From positions 1 through 64,000 of the forward strand of contig NZ_VJZR01000005.1 in assembly GCF_007097365.1 (NCBI RefSeq): a stretch of DNA of 64,000 nt, written 5' to 3'. The notes under the pieces are model-generated. The model was given only the letters and a program-made list of their open reading frames with translations. It was not told the DNA's origin and searched no databases. This document shows, piece after piece, positions 54,034 through 61,664 of the stretch (within the stretch, counting starts at the first letter, position 1; every line of letters starts with the position of its first letter). The position numbers and the translations under genes are program-made. Origin of the DNA: Flavobacterium franklandianum. Lineage in GTDB: Bacteria; Bacteroidota; Bacteroidia; Flavobacteriales; Flavobacteriaceae.

Positions 54034-55092
54034 ATGTTTAAAAAAATTCTCGTTTTTCCAACGTTACTGTTGTGTGTTTTAATAAGCTGTAGCTCTGGCG
54101 ATAGCGGAGGTGGTAAAACCCCAGACAATCCACAAATAAATGTTGCAATAAACACCGAAATAGTAGGAACTACTGTTCAAATGCTAAATGGCGATGGAAA
54201 TGGATTGGTGAAATTTAATATTACACCTAGTAGTGGAGTATCTTATAAAATTGTATTTGGTGACGGTGAAATAGCAGAAACCACTACCGGAACAATTACG
54301 CATACGTATAAATCAAGTGGAACAAAAACTTACACTATAGATGTTACCGTTTTCAATGGTTTAAAATATTTTACCGCTACAAAATCAATTGTAGTTTTTG
54401 TTGCTACTATCCAAGTTTGGGGCGACGAATTTAATATAGATGGCGCTCCAGATAGTAATAAATGGGCTCTTCAATTATGGGATCCAGGGCGTGTTAATAA
54501 CGAACTTCAATCCTATACCAATCGTCCAGAAAACGTAATTATAGAAGGGGGCGTTTTGAAAATAAAAGCTATCCGAGAAAAATATGGAAAAGGAGACTTT
54601 ACTTCAGCTAGATTAGAATCCAATGGAAAATTTGATTTTACTTATGGCAAAATAGTAATTAGAGCAAAAGTACCTACAGGAGTTGGGACTTGGCCCGCAG
54701 TCTGGATGCTCGGTAGTAATATTGGCAGTGTTGGTTGGCCTGCTTGTGGTGAGATAGATATTTTAGAATCTGTTGGGAAAAATCCGAACCAAAATCATTC
54801 TTCTTTACACTCGCCTGGACGTTCTGGAAATACACCAGATACAAGCACTATTAAGGTACCAAATGACAACACAGAATTTCATATTTATACAGCAGATTGG
54901 CGTGCAGATTATATAAAATTTTCTGTTGATGATGTGGTTTATTACACTTTCGTAAATTCAGATAAATTTCCATTCAACAAAAATTTTTACTTAATTGTAA
55001 ATTTAGCAATGGGAGGAGTTTGGGGAGGACCTGTAGATCCGAATTTTACTTCTTCTACCTTGCAAGTAGATTACATTAGAGTTTATAATTAA
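54034..55092 (+). CDS. GH16 endo-beta-1,3-glucanase (laminarinase-like) with PKD domain
   Basis: 352 residues. Lipobox LISC with Cys19, then SSGDSGGGK. PKD-type Ig domain about 35-125 (VFGDGEIAETTTGTITHTY), GH16 jelly roll about 126-352. Catalytic motif GEIDILESVG gives E240, D242 and E245; the ExDxxE spacing is the laminarinase form rather than the lichenase form. W217-rich WPAVWMLGSN lines the cleft. Surface lipoprotein that likely makes the first cuts in beta-1,3-glucan. Confidence 0.9.
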   Translation: MFKKILVFPTLLLCVLISCSSGDSGGGKTPDNPQINVAINTEIVGTTVQMLNGDGNGLVKFNITPSSGVSYKIVFGDGEIAETTTGTITHTYKSSGTKTYTIDVTVFNGLKYFTATKSIVVFVATIQVWGDEFNIDGAPDSNKWALQLWDPGRVNNELQSYTNRPENVIIEGGVLKIKAIREKYGKGDFTSARLESNGKFDFTYGKIVIRAKVPTGVGTWPAVWMLGSNIGSVGWPACGEIDILESVGKNPNQNHSSLHSPGRSGNTPDTSTIKVPNDNTEFHIYTADWRADYIKFSVDDVVYYTFVNSDKFPFNKNFYLIVNLAMGGVWGGPVDPNFTSSTLQVDYIRVYN

Positions 55093-55110
55093 TGGTTTTG
55101 GTTAGTTAGC

Positions 55111-55157
55111 TTTTCATTATTTGCTTCTGTTTCCCTTAACAGAAGCAATAATGAAAA
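55111..55157 (+). other. Long hairpin without T run between GH16 and the next gene
   Basis: About 20-bp near-perfect inverted repeat (55111-55131 with 55138-55157; core TTGCTTCTGTT). It is not followed by a T run on either strand, so it is more likely an mRNA stabilising or processing structure than a terminator. Confidence 0.55.
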
Positions 55158-55220
55158 CAAAATGTTTTAAACCCCAAATCATCTTTTTCAGTTTTCTTTA
55201 CTCACATTTACGATATTCAA

Positions 55221-56066
55221 ATGAAATATTCATGGACTTTAATGATACTATTCTTTCTCTTTTTAGGGAATGCACAATCAGTAAAGTTAATGACCTACAA
55301 CATCCGTTTAGACATTGAGAGTGATGGAGAAAATAAATGGTCAAATCGAAAAGAGTTTTTAACATCGCAACTACATTTTTACGAACCCGATATTTTTGGA
55401 GTTCAAGAAGCAAAACCCAATCAAGTTATTGATATAGCTGCTGCCCTATCTCAATATAATGTAATTGGCATCGGAAGAGATGGTGTAAACCAAGGCGAAT
55501 CTTCGAATATTTATTATAAAAAAAAGCGTTTCAAAGTAGTACAAAATAGCACTTTTTGGTTATCAGAAACCCCAGATAAAATTTCTAAGGGTTGGGATGC
55601 AGCATTCAATAGGGTGTGCACCTATGCTTTATTTAAAGATTTGAAAACAAAAACCAGCTTTTGGGTTTTCAATACCCATTTAGATCATATGGGAGAATTG
55701 GCTAGGACAAACGGAATTCAACTCATTCTTTCGAAAATAGCGTCACTGAATACAAAAAAATATCCCGTGATTTTTATGGGTGATTTTAATTCAAAACCAA
55801 AAGAAGAGCGGATTATTTCTCTAAAAAAAGAAATGTTAGACACAAGGGAAATTTCAAGAGAAAAACCTTTTGGACCCACCGGAACATTCAATGATTTTAA
55901 ACACAATGAACCCGTGACAGAATGCATAGATTATATATTTATTTCAAAAAACAGCAACTTCAAAGTCTGGAAATATGCCATTTTAAGCGATTCTAAAGAT
56001 TTAAAATATCCGTCTGACCACCTGCCTGTTTATGTTGAATTAGTAGTAACAAAATATAAAATTTAG
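55221..56066 (+). CDS. Secreted endonuclease/exonuclease/phosphatase-fold protein
   Basis: 281 residues, signal peptide ending NAQS (about 19). All EEP active-site motifs are present: LMTYNIRLD, FGVQEAKP, NTHLDHMG, MGDFNSKP, CIDYIFIS and PSDHLPVYVEL, so it should be active as a phosphodiesterase or phosphatase. Such genes recur in Bacteroidota glycan loci; the substrate there is unknown, with phosphorylated glycans or a nucleic-acid contaminant of cell-wall material as possibilities. Followed by GH3 after 24 bp. Confidence 0.82.
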   Translation: MKYSWTLMILFFLFLGNAQSVKLMTYNIRLDIESDGENKWSNRKEFLTSQLHFYEPDIFGVQEAKPNQVIDIAAALSQYNVIGIGRDGVNQGESSNIYYKKKRFKVVQNSTFWLSETPDKISKGWDAAFNRVCTYALFKDLKTKTSFWVFNTHLDHMGELARTNGIQLILSKIASLNTKKYPVIFMGDFNSKPKEERIISLKKEMLDTREISREKPFGPTGTFNDFKHNEPVTECIDYIFISKNSNFKVWKYAILSDSKDLKYPSDHLPVYVELVVTKYKI

Positions 56067-56090
56067 GAAACAAAACAAAAACAAAAAAAA

Positions 56091-58301
56091 ATGACATTTA
56101 TGTTTAAGAGCACTTTTAAAAAATTATTATTTGTAATTATTTGTAACACTATGCTAGTTATAAGCACCAAAGCCCAGGAAAATAAAAACTCAAAGTCAAT
56201 TGAAGCTAAAATAGATGCTATAATATCTTCCTTAACTTTAGAGGAAAAAGTAGCTATGTGTCATGCTCAATCCAAATTTAGTTCGCCTGGAGTAGAAAGA
56301 CTTGGCATCCCAGAATTATGGATGTCTGATGGGCCTCACGGCGTTCGAGGAGAAATAAATTGGGACAATTGGGGATATGCCAATTGGACTAATGATTCTA
56401 TAACTGCCTTTCCAGCTTTAACATGTTTAGCGTCGACATTTAATCCGAAATTAGCTAAAGATTACGGAATAAGCATTGGTGAAGAAGCACGTTACAGAAA
56501 AAAAGATGTGTTATTAGGTCCTGGAGTAAATATGTATCGAACTCCGCTAAATGGTCGAAATTTTGAATATATGGGAGAAGATCCCTATTTGGCTTCAAAA
56601 ATGGTGGTTCCTTACATTCAAGGCGTTCAACAAAATGGAGTTGCAGCTTGTGTCAAACATTATGCACTCAACAATCAAGAATTATGGAGAGGTCATATCA
56701 ACGTAGAAGTTAGTGACAGAGCTTTACACGAAATTTATTTACCTGCATTTAAAGCTGCTGTCGAAGAAGGCAAGGTTTGGTCTATTATGGGATCCTATAA
56801 TCAGTTTAGAGGACAATTTTGTTGCCACAATGATCTATTATTGAATAAAATATTAAAAAAAGATTGGAATTTTGACGGAGTAGTAATCACCGATTGGGGT
56901 GGCGCACATGATACTAAACAAGCAGCCCTGAATGGATTAGATATAGAAATGGGAACTGGTACAGATGGATTAACAACCTCTACTAAAAACGCCTACGATT
57001 CGTATTATCTAGCCAATCCCTTTTTGAAAATGCTTAAAAGTGGCGAAATTAAAGAAGAAATTTTAAACGATAAAGTGAGAAGAATTTTACGTTTGATGTT
57101 CCGAACCAATATGCACCAGGATCGTACTTTAGGAAGAATAAACAATCAAGAACATATTGATGTTGCTCGAAAAATTGCAGGAGAAGGAATTGTGTTATTA
57201 AAAAATGAGGCATCGTTCTTTCCAATTAATACCTCCAAAAAAATTACTATTGCAGTGATTGGCGAAAATGCAACAAAATCAATGACCATTGGTGGTGGTT
57301 CGTCTGAATTGAAAGCCTTGAATGAAATAACTCCTTTAGATGGATTGAAAAATCGATACAAAAACGCCACTATAATACATGCTAAGGGTTATGCTTCTGG
57401 CCCTTCTGCTTATGGTAGAGTTATACCTTCGACTTTAGATGCAAATCAACTAAAAAAAGAGGCCATTGAAGCCGCTTCAAAAGCAGATATTGTATTGTTT
57501 TTTGGCGGATTAAATAAAAATCACCTTCAAGATTGTGAAGGAGTAGATAGAACAGAATATAAATTACCATTTGGACAAGATGAACTTTTGAATGAGCTTT
57601 TAAAAGTAAATTCAAATATTGGAGTGGTATTAGTAAGTGGAAATGCAGTCGAAATACCGTGGATATCGAAAGTAAAAGCCATTATGCAAACTTGGTATTT
57701 AGGAAGTGTTGCTGGCGATGCCATTGCTGATGTTATCAGTGGAGATGTAAATCCATCTGGAAAACTACCCTTTTCGTTTCCTAAAAAATTAAGCGATAAT
57801 GCAGCCCATTCATTTGGAGAATTGAGTTATCCAGGTGATAATGTAAACCAATATTACAAAGAAGATATTTTGGTGGGATATCGTTGGCATGACACCAAAA
57901 AAATCAAACCATTATTTGCTTTTGGAGAAGGACTGTCTTACACCACTTTTGAGCTTTCAAAATTGGATTCAGATAAGAAAGTATATTCGGAAAATGAAGC
58001 CATAACAATTTCTGGAACTGTTTCTAACAAAGGAAATCTTGACGGTGCCGAAGTCGTGCAAGTTTACATCGGAAAATTAAATTCGAAAGTGAGTAGAGCC
58101 GAAAAAGAACTGAAAGGTTTTGAAAAAGTGGAAGTTAAAAAAGGTGAAAACGGTACTTTCAAAATTTCGATCGACACGAATAGCTTGAGTTTTTATGACG
58201 AAACTATTTCGAATTGGAATCTTGAAAAAGGAGATTATATGATTTATATCGGAAATTCATCTTCTAATATTTCAAAAAAAATAAAGATATCTATCCAATA
58301 A
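56091..58301 (+). CDS. GH3 beta-glucosidase
   Basis: 736 residues. Signal peptide ending TKAQ (about 29). TIM barrel (about 35-370) with nucleophile D268 in VVITDWGGAH and KHYALNNQE; alpha/beta sandwich (375-600) with IGGGSSELKAL; fibronectin III-like C-terminal domain (about 640-730). Removes terminal glucose from oligomers, probably in the periplasm. It follows the EEP gene by 24 bp and precedes GH30 by 37 bp. Confidence 0.92.
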   Translation: MTFMFKSTFKKLLFVIICNTMLVISTKAQENKNSKSIEAKIDAIISSLTLEEKVAMCHAQSKFSSPGVERLGIPELWMSDGPHGVRGEINWDNWGYANWTNDSITAFPALTCLASTFNPKLAKDYGISIGEEARYRKKDVLLGPGVNMYRTPLNGRNFEYMGEDPYLASKMVVPYIQGVQQNGVAACVKHYALNNQELWRGHINVEVSDRALHEIYLPAFKAAVEEGKVWSIMGSYNQFRGQFCCHNDLLLNKILKKDWNFDGVVITDWGGAHDTKQAALNGLDIEMGTGTDGLTTSTKNAYDSYYLANPFLKMLKSGEIKEEILNDKVRRILRLMFRTNMHQDRTLGRINNQEHIDVARKIAGEGIVLLKNEASFFPINTSKKITIAVIGENATKSMTIGGGSSELKALNEITPLDGLKNRYKNATIIHAKGYASGPSAYGRVIPSTLDANQLKKEAIEAASKADIVLFFGGLNKNHLQDCEGVDRTEYKLPFGQDELLNELLKVNSNIGVVLVSGNAVEIPWISKVKAIMQTWYLGSVAGDAIADVISGDVNPSGKLPFSFPKKLSDNAAHSFGELSYPGDNVNQYYKEDILVGYRWHDTKKIKPLFAFGEGLSYTTFELSKLDSDKKVYSENEAITISGTVSNKGNLDGAEVVQVYIGKLNSKVSRAEKELKGFEKVEVKKGENGTFKISIDTNSLSFYDETISNWNLEKGDYMIYIGNSSSNISKKIKISIQ

Positions 58302-58338
58302 GCTATAAATCGCAAATAAAAACAATAAATAGCTATAT

Positions 58339-59796
58339 ATGAAAGCAACAATTTCAGCACTTATTTTACTAGTTGCATTTAGTGCCTTTTCTCAGCAAAA
58401 AAGTAAAATGCAATCCAAACCCTTTTCTGTAAATGGCAAAACAGTTGTGGTTTATACATCGGCTGACAGTACGAATCTGAGAATTACAAATACTGACAAT
58501 TTGAAATTTTCAGTCTTAAAACAGCCTGTCGAAACTCAGACTTGTGTATTTGTAGATCCCAACAAAACCTTTCAGACTTTTTTAGGAATTGGAGGCGCCA
58601 TAACAGATGCTAGTGCTGAAGTTTTTGCTAAATTATCCCAAAAAAAACAACAAGAATTATTGAATGCCTATTTCAGCAAAGACAAAGGAATTGGGTATTC
58701 ACTCATTCGAACCAACATTCACAGTTGCGATTTCAGCAGTGATATGTACACTTATATAGATGAAGGTGATGCCGATTTAAAGACTTTTTCTATTGAACAT
58801 GACAAAAAATTTAAAATTCCTTTGATCAAAAAAGCAACGGAAACTGCTGGCGGAAAATTGACCTTATTTGTTAGTCCGTGGAGTCCGCCTGCTTTTATGA
58901 AGGATAATAAAAACATGCTTAAAGGAGGGAAATTATTGCCTGAATTCTATCAATCTTGGGCCAATTATTATGTAAAATTCATTAACAGCTATCAAAAAGA
59001 AGGAATGCCTGTGTGGGGCTTGACGATTCAAAACGAACCTATGGCCAAACAAACTTGGGAATCCTGTGTTTATACCGCCGAGGAAGAACGTGATTTTCTA
59101 AAAAATTATCTTGGACCTACACTATCAAAAGCTGGGCTTGGCGACAAAAAAATCACTGTTTGGGATCACAATCGAGATTTGATGACTCAAAGAGCAACCA
59201 CCATTCTCGACGATCCCGAAGCCAATAAATATGTTTGGGGTGTTGGATTTCACTGGTATGAAACCTGGGCTGGTGGCGACCCTATGTTTGAAAATGTCGG
59301 AGCAGTTAAAGAAATGTATCCCAACATAAATTTACTTTTTACCGAAGGCTGCAACGAAAAATTCGATGCCAATAAATACCAACTTTGGAAAAATGGCGAA
59401 CGTTATGGTAAATCAATGATTAACGATTTCAATAATGGAACCGTAGGGTGGACAGACTGGAATATCCTTTTAGACGAAAAAGGAGGTCCAAATCATGTAG
59501 GCAATTTTTGCTTCGCTCCCATTCACGCTGATACCAAAACTGGTGAATTAATCTACACTCCATCCTATTATTTTATTGGACATTTTTCTAAATTCATTGG
59601 TAAAAATGCCAAAAGAATTAGTAGCGTTTCTAGCCGCAGTCAACTGATAACGACTTCGTTTTTGAACCAAGATGGCAAAGTGATTACTGTTGTAATGAAT
59701 CAAAGTAATAAAAAAGTGACTTATAATCTATGCATCGGAACAAATGCAACCGAAGTTTCTATTTTGCCGCATGCCATTCAAACATTAGTGTATTAA
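58339..59796 (+). CDS. GH30 family glucanase (glucosylceramidase-like)
   Basis: 485 residues, signal peptide ending AFSQ (about 19). Barrel and side beta-domain of GH30. Acid/base E233 in TIQNEPMAKQTW, nucleophile E336 in LLFTEGCNEKF, plus SPWSPPAFMKDN. Resembles bacterial GH30_3, which includes beta-1,6-glucanases, consistent with branched laminarin or fungal beta-glucan. Subfamily assignment is by eye. Confidence 0.88.
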   Translation: MKATISALILLVAFSAFSQQKSKMQSKPFSVNGKTVVVYTSADSTNLRITNTDNLKFSVLKQPVETQTCVFVDPNKTFQTFLGIGGAITDASAEVFAKLSQKKQQELLNAYFSKDKGIGYSLIRTNIHSCDFSSDMYTYIDEGDADLKTFSIEHDKKFKIPLIKKATETAGGKLTLFVSPWSPPAFMKDNKNMLKGGKLLPEFYQSWANYYVKFINSYQKEGMPVWGLTIQNEPMAKQTWESCVYTAEEERDFLKNYLGPTLSKAGLGDKKITVWDHNRDLMTQRATTILDDPEANKYVWGVGFHWYETWAGGDPMFENVGAVKEMYPNINLLFTEGCNEKFDANKYQLWKNGERYGKSMINDFNNGTVGWTDWNILLDEKGGPNHVGNFCFAPIHADTKTGELIYTPSYYFIGHFSKFIGKNAKRISSVSSRSQLITTSFLNQDGKVITVVMNQSNKKVTYNLCIGTNATEVSILPHAIQTLVY

Positions 59797-59873
59797 AGAA
59801 TAAATACCAGTTTGAAACAAAGCAACTTACCTATAATCCATTTTTTACAACTTCTATTTTACAAATAATTGAA

Positions 59874-61607
59874 ATGAAAAAAATAATTCTATTTTCTTTA
59901 ATGTGCTATAGTCTAGCTTCGTTTGGTCAAGGTTTCTTGCATAGAAACGGACAAAACATTGTGGATGGAAACGATAAAAATGTTGTTTTGCGTGGTTTAG
60001 GATTAGGCGGTTGGATGATTCAAGAAGGCTATATGATTCAAACCGGTGCTTTTGCAGGACCTCAATATAAAATAAAACAAAGAATCACAGATTTGATTGG
60101 TGTCGAAAACACCGAAGAATTCTATAAAGTTTATAAAGCCAACGGAATTACAAAAAGGGACATCGACTCTTTGGCGGCTTGGGGATTCAACTCCATTCGT
60201 TTGCCAATGCACTACAATTTATACACCCCTGCAATCGAAAACGAAGTAGACGGTAAAATAACTTGGTTAGAAGAAGGCTTTACCATGACCGATAATTTGC
60301 TAAACTGGTGTGCTGAAAATAAAATATATTTAATACTAGATTTACACGGAGCCCCTGGAGGACAAGGCCATGACGCAAATATTTCAGATTACGACACCTC
60401 AAAACCTTCGCTTTGGGAAAGTACTGCCAATCAGGATAAAATGGTAGCATTTTGGAAAAAATTGGCACAACGCTACAAAGACAACCCTTGGATTGGAGGG
60501 TATGACATCATCAATGAACCCAATTGGAATTTTGATAGTAAGAATTTAAATGGTTGTGATGAAAGGTTAAACATCCCTTTGAGAAATTTAGAAATTAGAA
60601 TTACAAAAGCCATAAGAGAAGTCGATACGAATCATTTAGTCATCATCGAAGGCAATTGTTGGGGTAATAATTACGACGGAATTTTTCCGCTTTGGGATGA
60701 TAATATGGCATTGAGTTTTCATAAATATTGGAATCCCAATAACATAGAGTCAATTCAGAAATTCCTAGATTATAGAACAAAGTACAATGTGCCTATTTGG
60801 TTAGGAGAAAGTGGCGAAAATTCGAATGTTTGGTTTAAAGAAGTACTTTCGTTAGTCGAAAAAAATAATATTGGTTGGGCTTTTTGGCCAATGAAAAAAA
60901 TTGAAAATATTGCTGGAGTTAGCTCAGTTCGTATAACTCCTGAATACGAACAAATACTCAACTATTGGAAAAATGGTGGAACGAAACCTACTCAAGAATT
61001 TGCCAAGAAAGCATTGATGCAAATTGCAGATAATTATAAAATGGAGAACGTCATCGTCAAACCTGATGTAATTGATGCTATGTTCCGCCAAGTACAAACT
61101 AACGACACCAAACCCTATAAAAACCACAAACTGCCAGGAAGAGTATTTGCTACAGAATATGATTTAGGAACAAATGGTTTTGCATACTCTGACAAAGATG
61201 TAGCCAATTATGAGGGAACAAAATTTACCCCTTGGAATAAAGGAAACCAAATGAGAAACGATGGCGTTGATATTGTAACCTGTACGGATAAAACTACCAA
61301 CGGATTTCAGGTTTCCTTCATTGAAGATGGGGAATGGTTGCAATTTACCGTCGAAGCAAAAACTCCAAGTATGTTCGATGTTGCCATTCGATATTCAAGT
61401 GAAAAAGCAGGAGGAAAATTGTATTTGGAACAAGATGGAAAGAAAATTTCAGAAACTATTGAACTAACATCTACCGGCGGAGAAATGATTTGGAAAACCG
61501 TTTTTCTAAAAAAGGTATCACTAAAAAAAGGCAGCACTAAAATTCGGGTTCATTTTGACGGAGGAAATTTCAATCTTAATTTTATAGAATTTGAAAATTC
61601 TCACTAA
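59874..61607 (+). CDS. GH5 family glucanase with C-terminal CBM6-like domain
   Basis: 577 residues from ATG 59874 (MKKIILFSLM...), giving a signal peptide ending SFGQ; the frame open from 59730 would overlap GH30. GH5 barrel about 25-400: acid/base E215 in GYDIINEPNW, nucleophile E312 in WLGESGENSNV. Residues about 450-577 form a CBM6-like sandwich (EDGEWLQFTVEAKTPSMFDV, GGNFNLNFIEFE). Probably an exo- or endo-beta-glucanase acting with GH16 and GH30; exact linkage unknown. Confidence 0.88.
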   Translation: MKKIILFSLMCYSLASFGQGFLHRNGQNIVDGNDKNVVLRGLGLGGWMIQEGYMIQTGAFAGPQYKIKQRITDLIGVENTEEFYKVYKANGITKRDIDSLAAWGFNSIRLPMHYNLYTPAIENEVDGKITWLEEGFTMTDNLLNWCAENKIYLILDLHGAPGGQGHDANISDYDTSKPSLWESTANQDKMVAFWKKLAQRYKDNPWIGGYDIINEPNWNFDSKNLNGCDERLNIPLRNLEIRITKAIREVDTNHLVIIEGNCWGNNYDGIFPLWDDNMALSFHKYWNPNNIESIQKFLDYRTKYNVPIWLGESGENSNVWFKEVLSLVEKNNIGWAFWPMKKIENIAGVSSVRITPEYEQILNYWKNGGTKPTQEFAKKALMQIADNYKMENVIVKPDVIDAMFRQVQTNDTKPYKNHKLPGRVFATEYDLGTNGFAYSDKDVANYEGTKFTPWNKGNQMRNDGVDIVTCTDKTTNGFQVSFIEDGEWLQFTVEAKTPSMFDVAIRYSSEKAGGKLYLEQDGKKISETIELTSTGGEMIWKTVFLKKVSLKKGSTKIRVHFDGGNFNLNFIEFENSH

Positions 61608-61664
61608 TAGTATTCCGTTTTTCTTTTAAAAAAAATTTAGCAATAAATTTAATTAACAACATAA

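Noticed and set aside
53955..54155. 66-residue minus-strand frame over the GH16 start
   Set aside because: It overlaps the GH16 lipoprotein signal peptide in antisense and has no features of its own.
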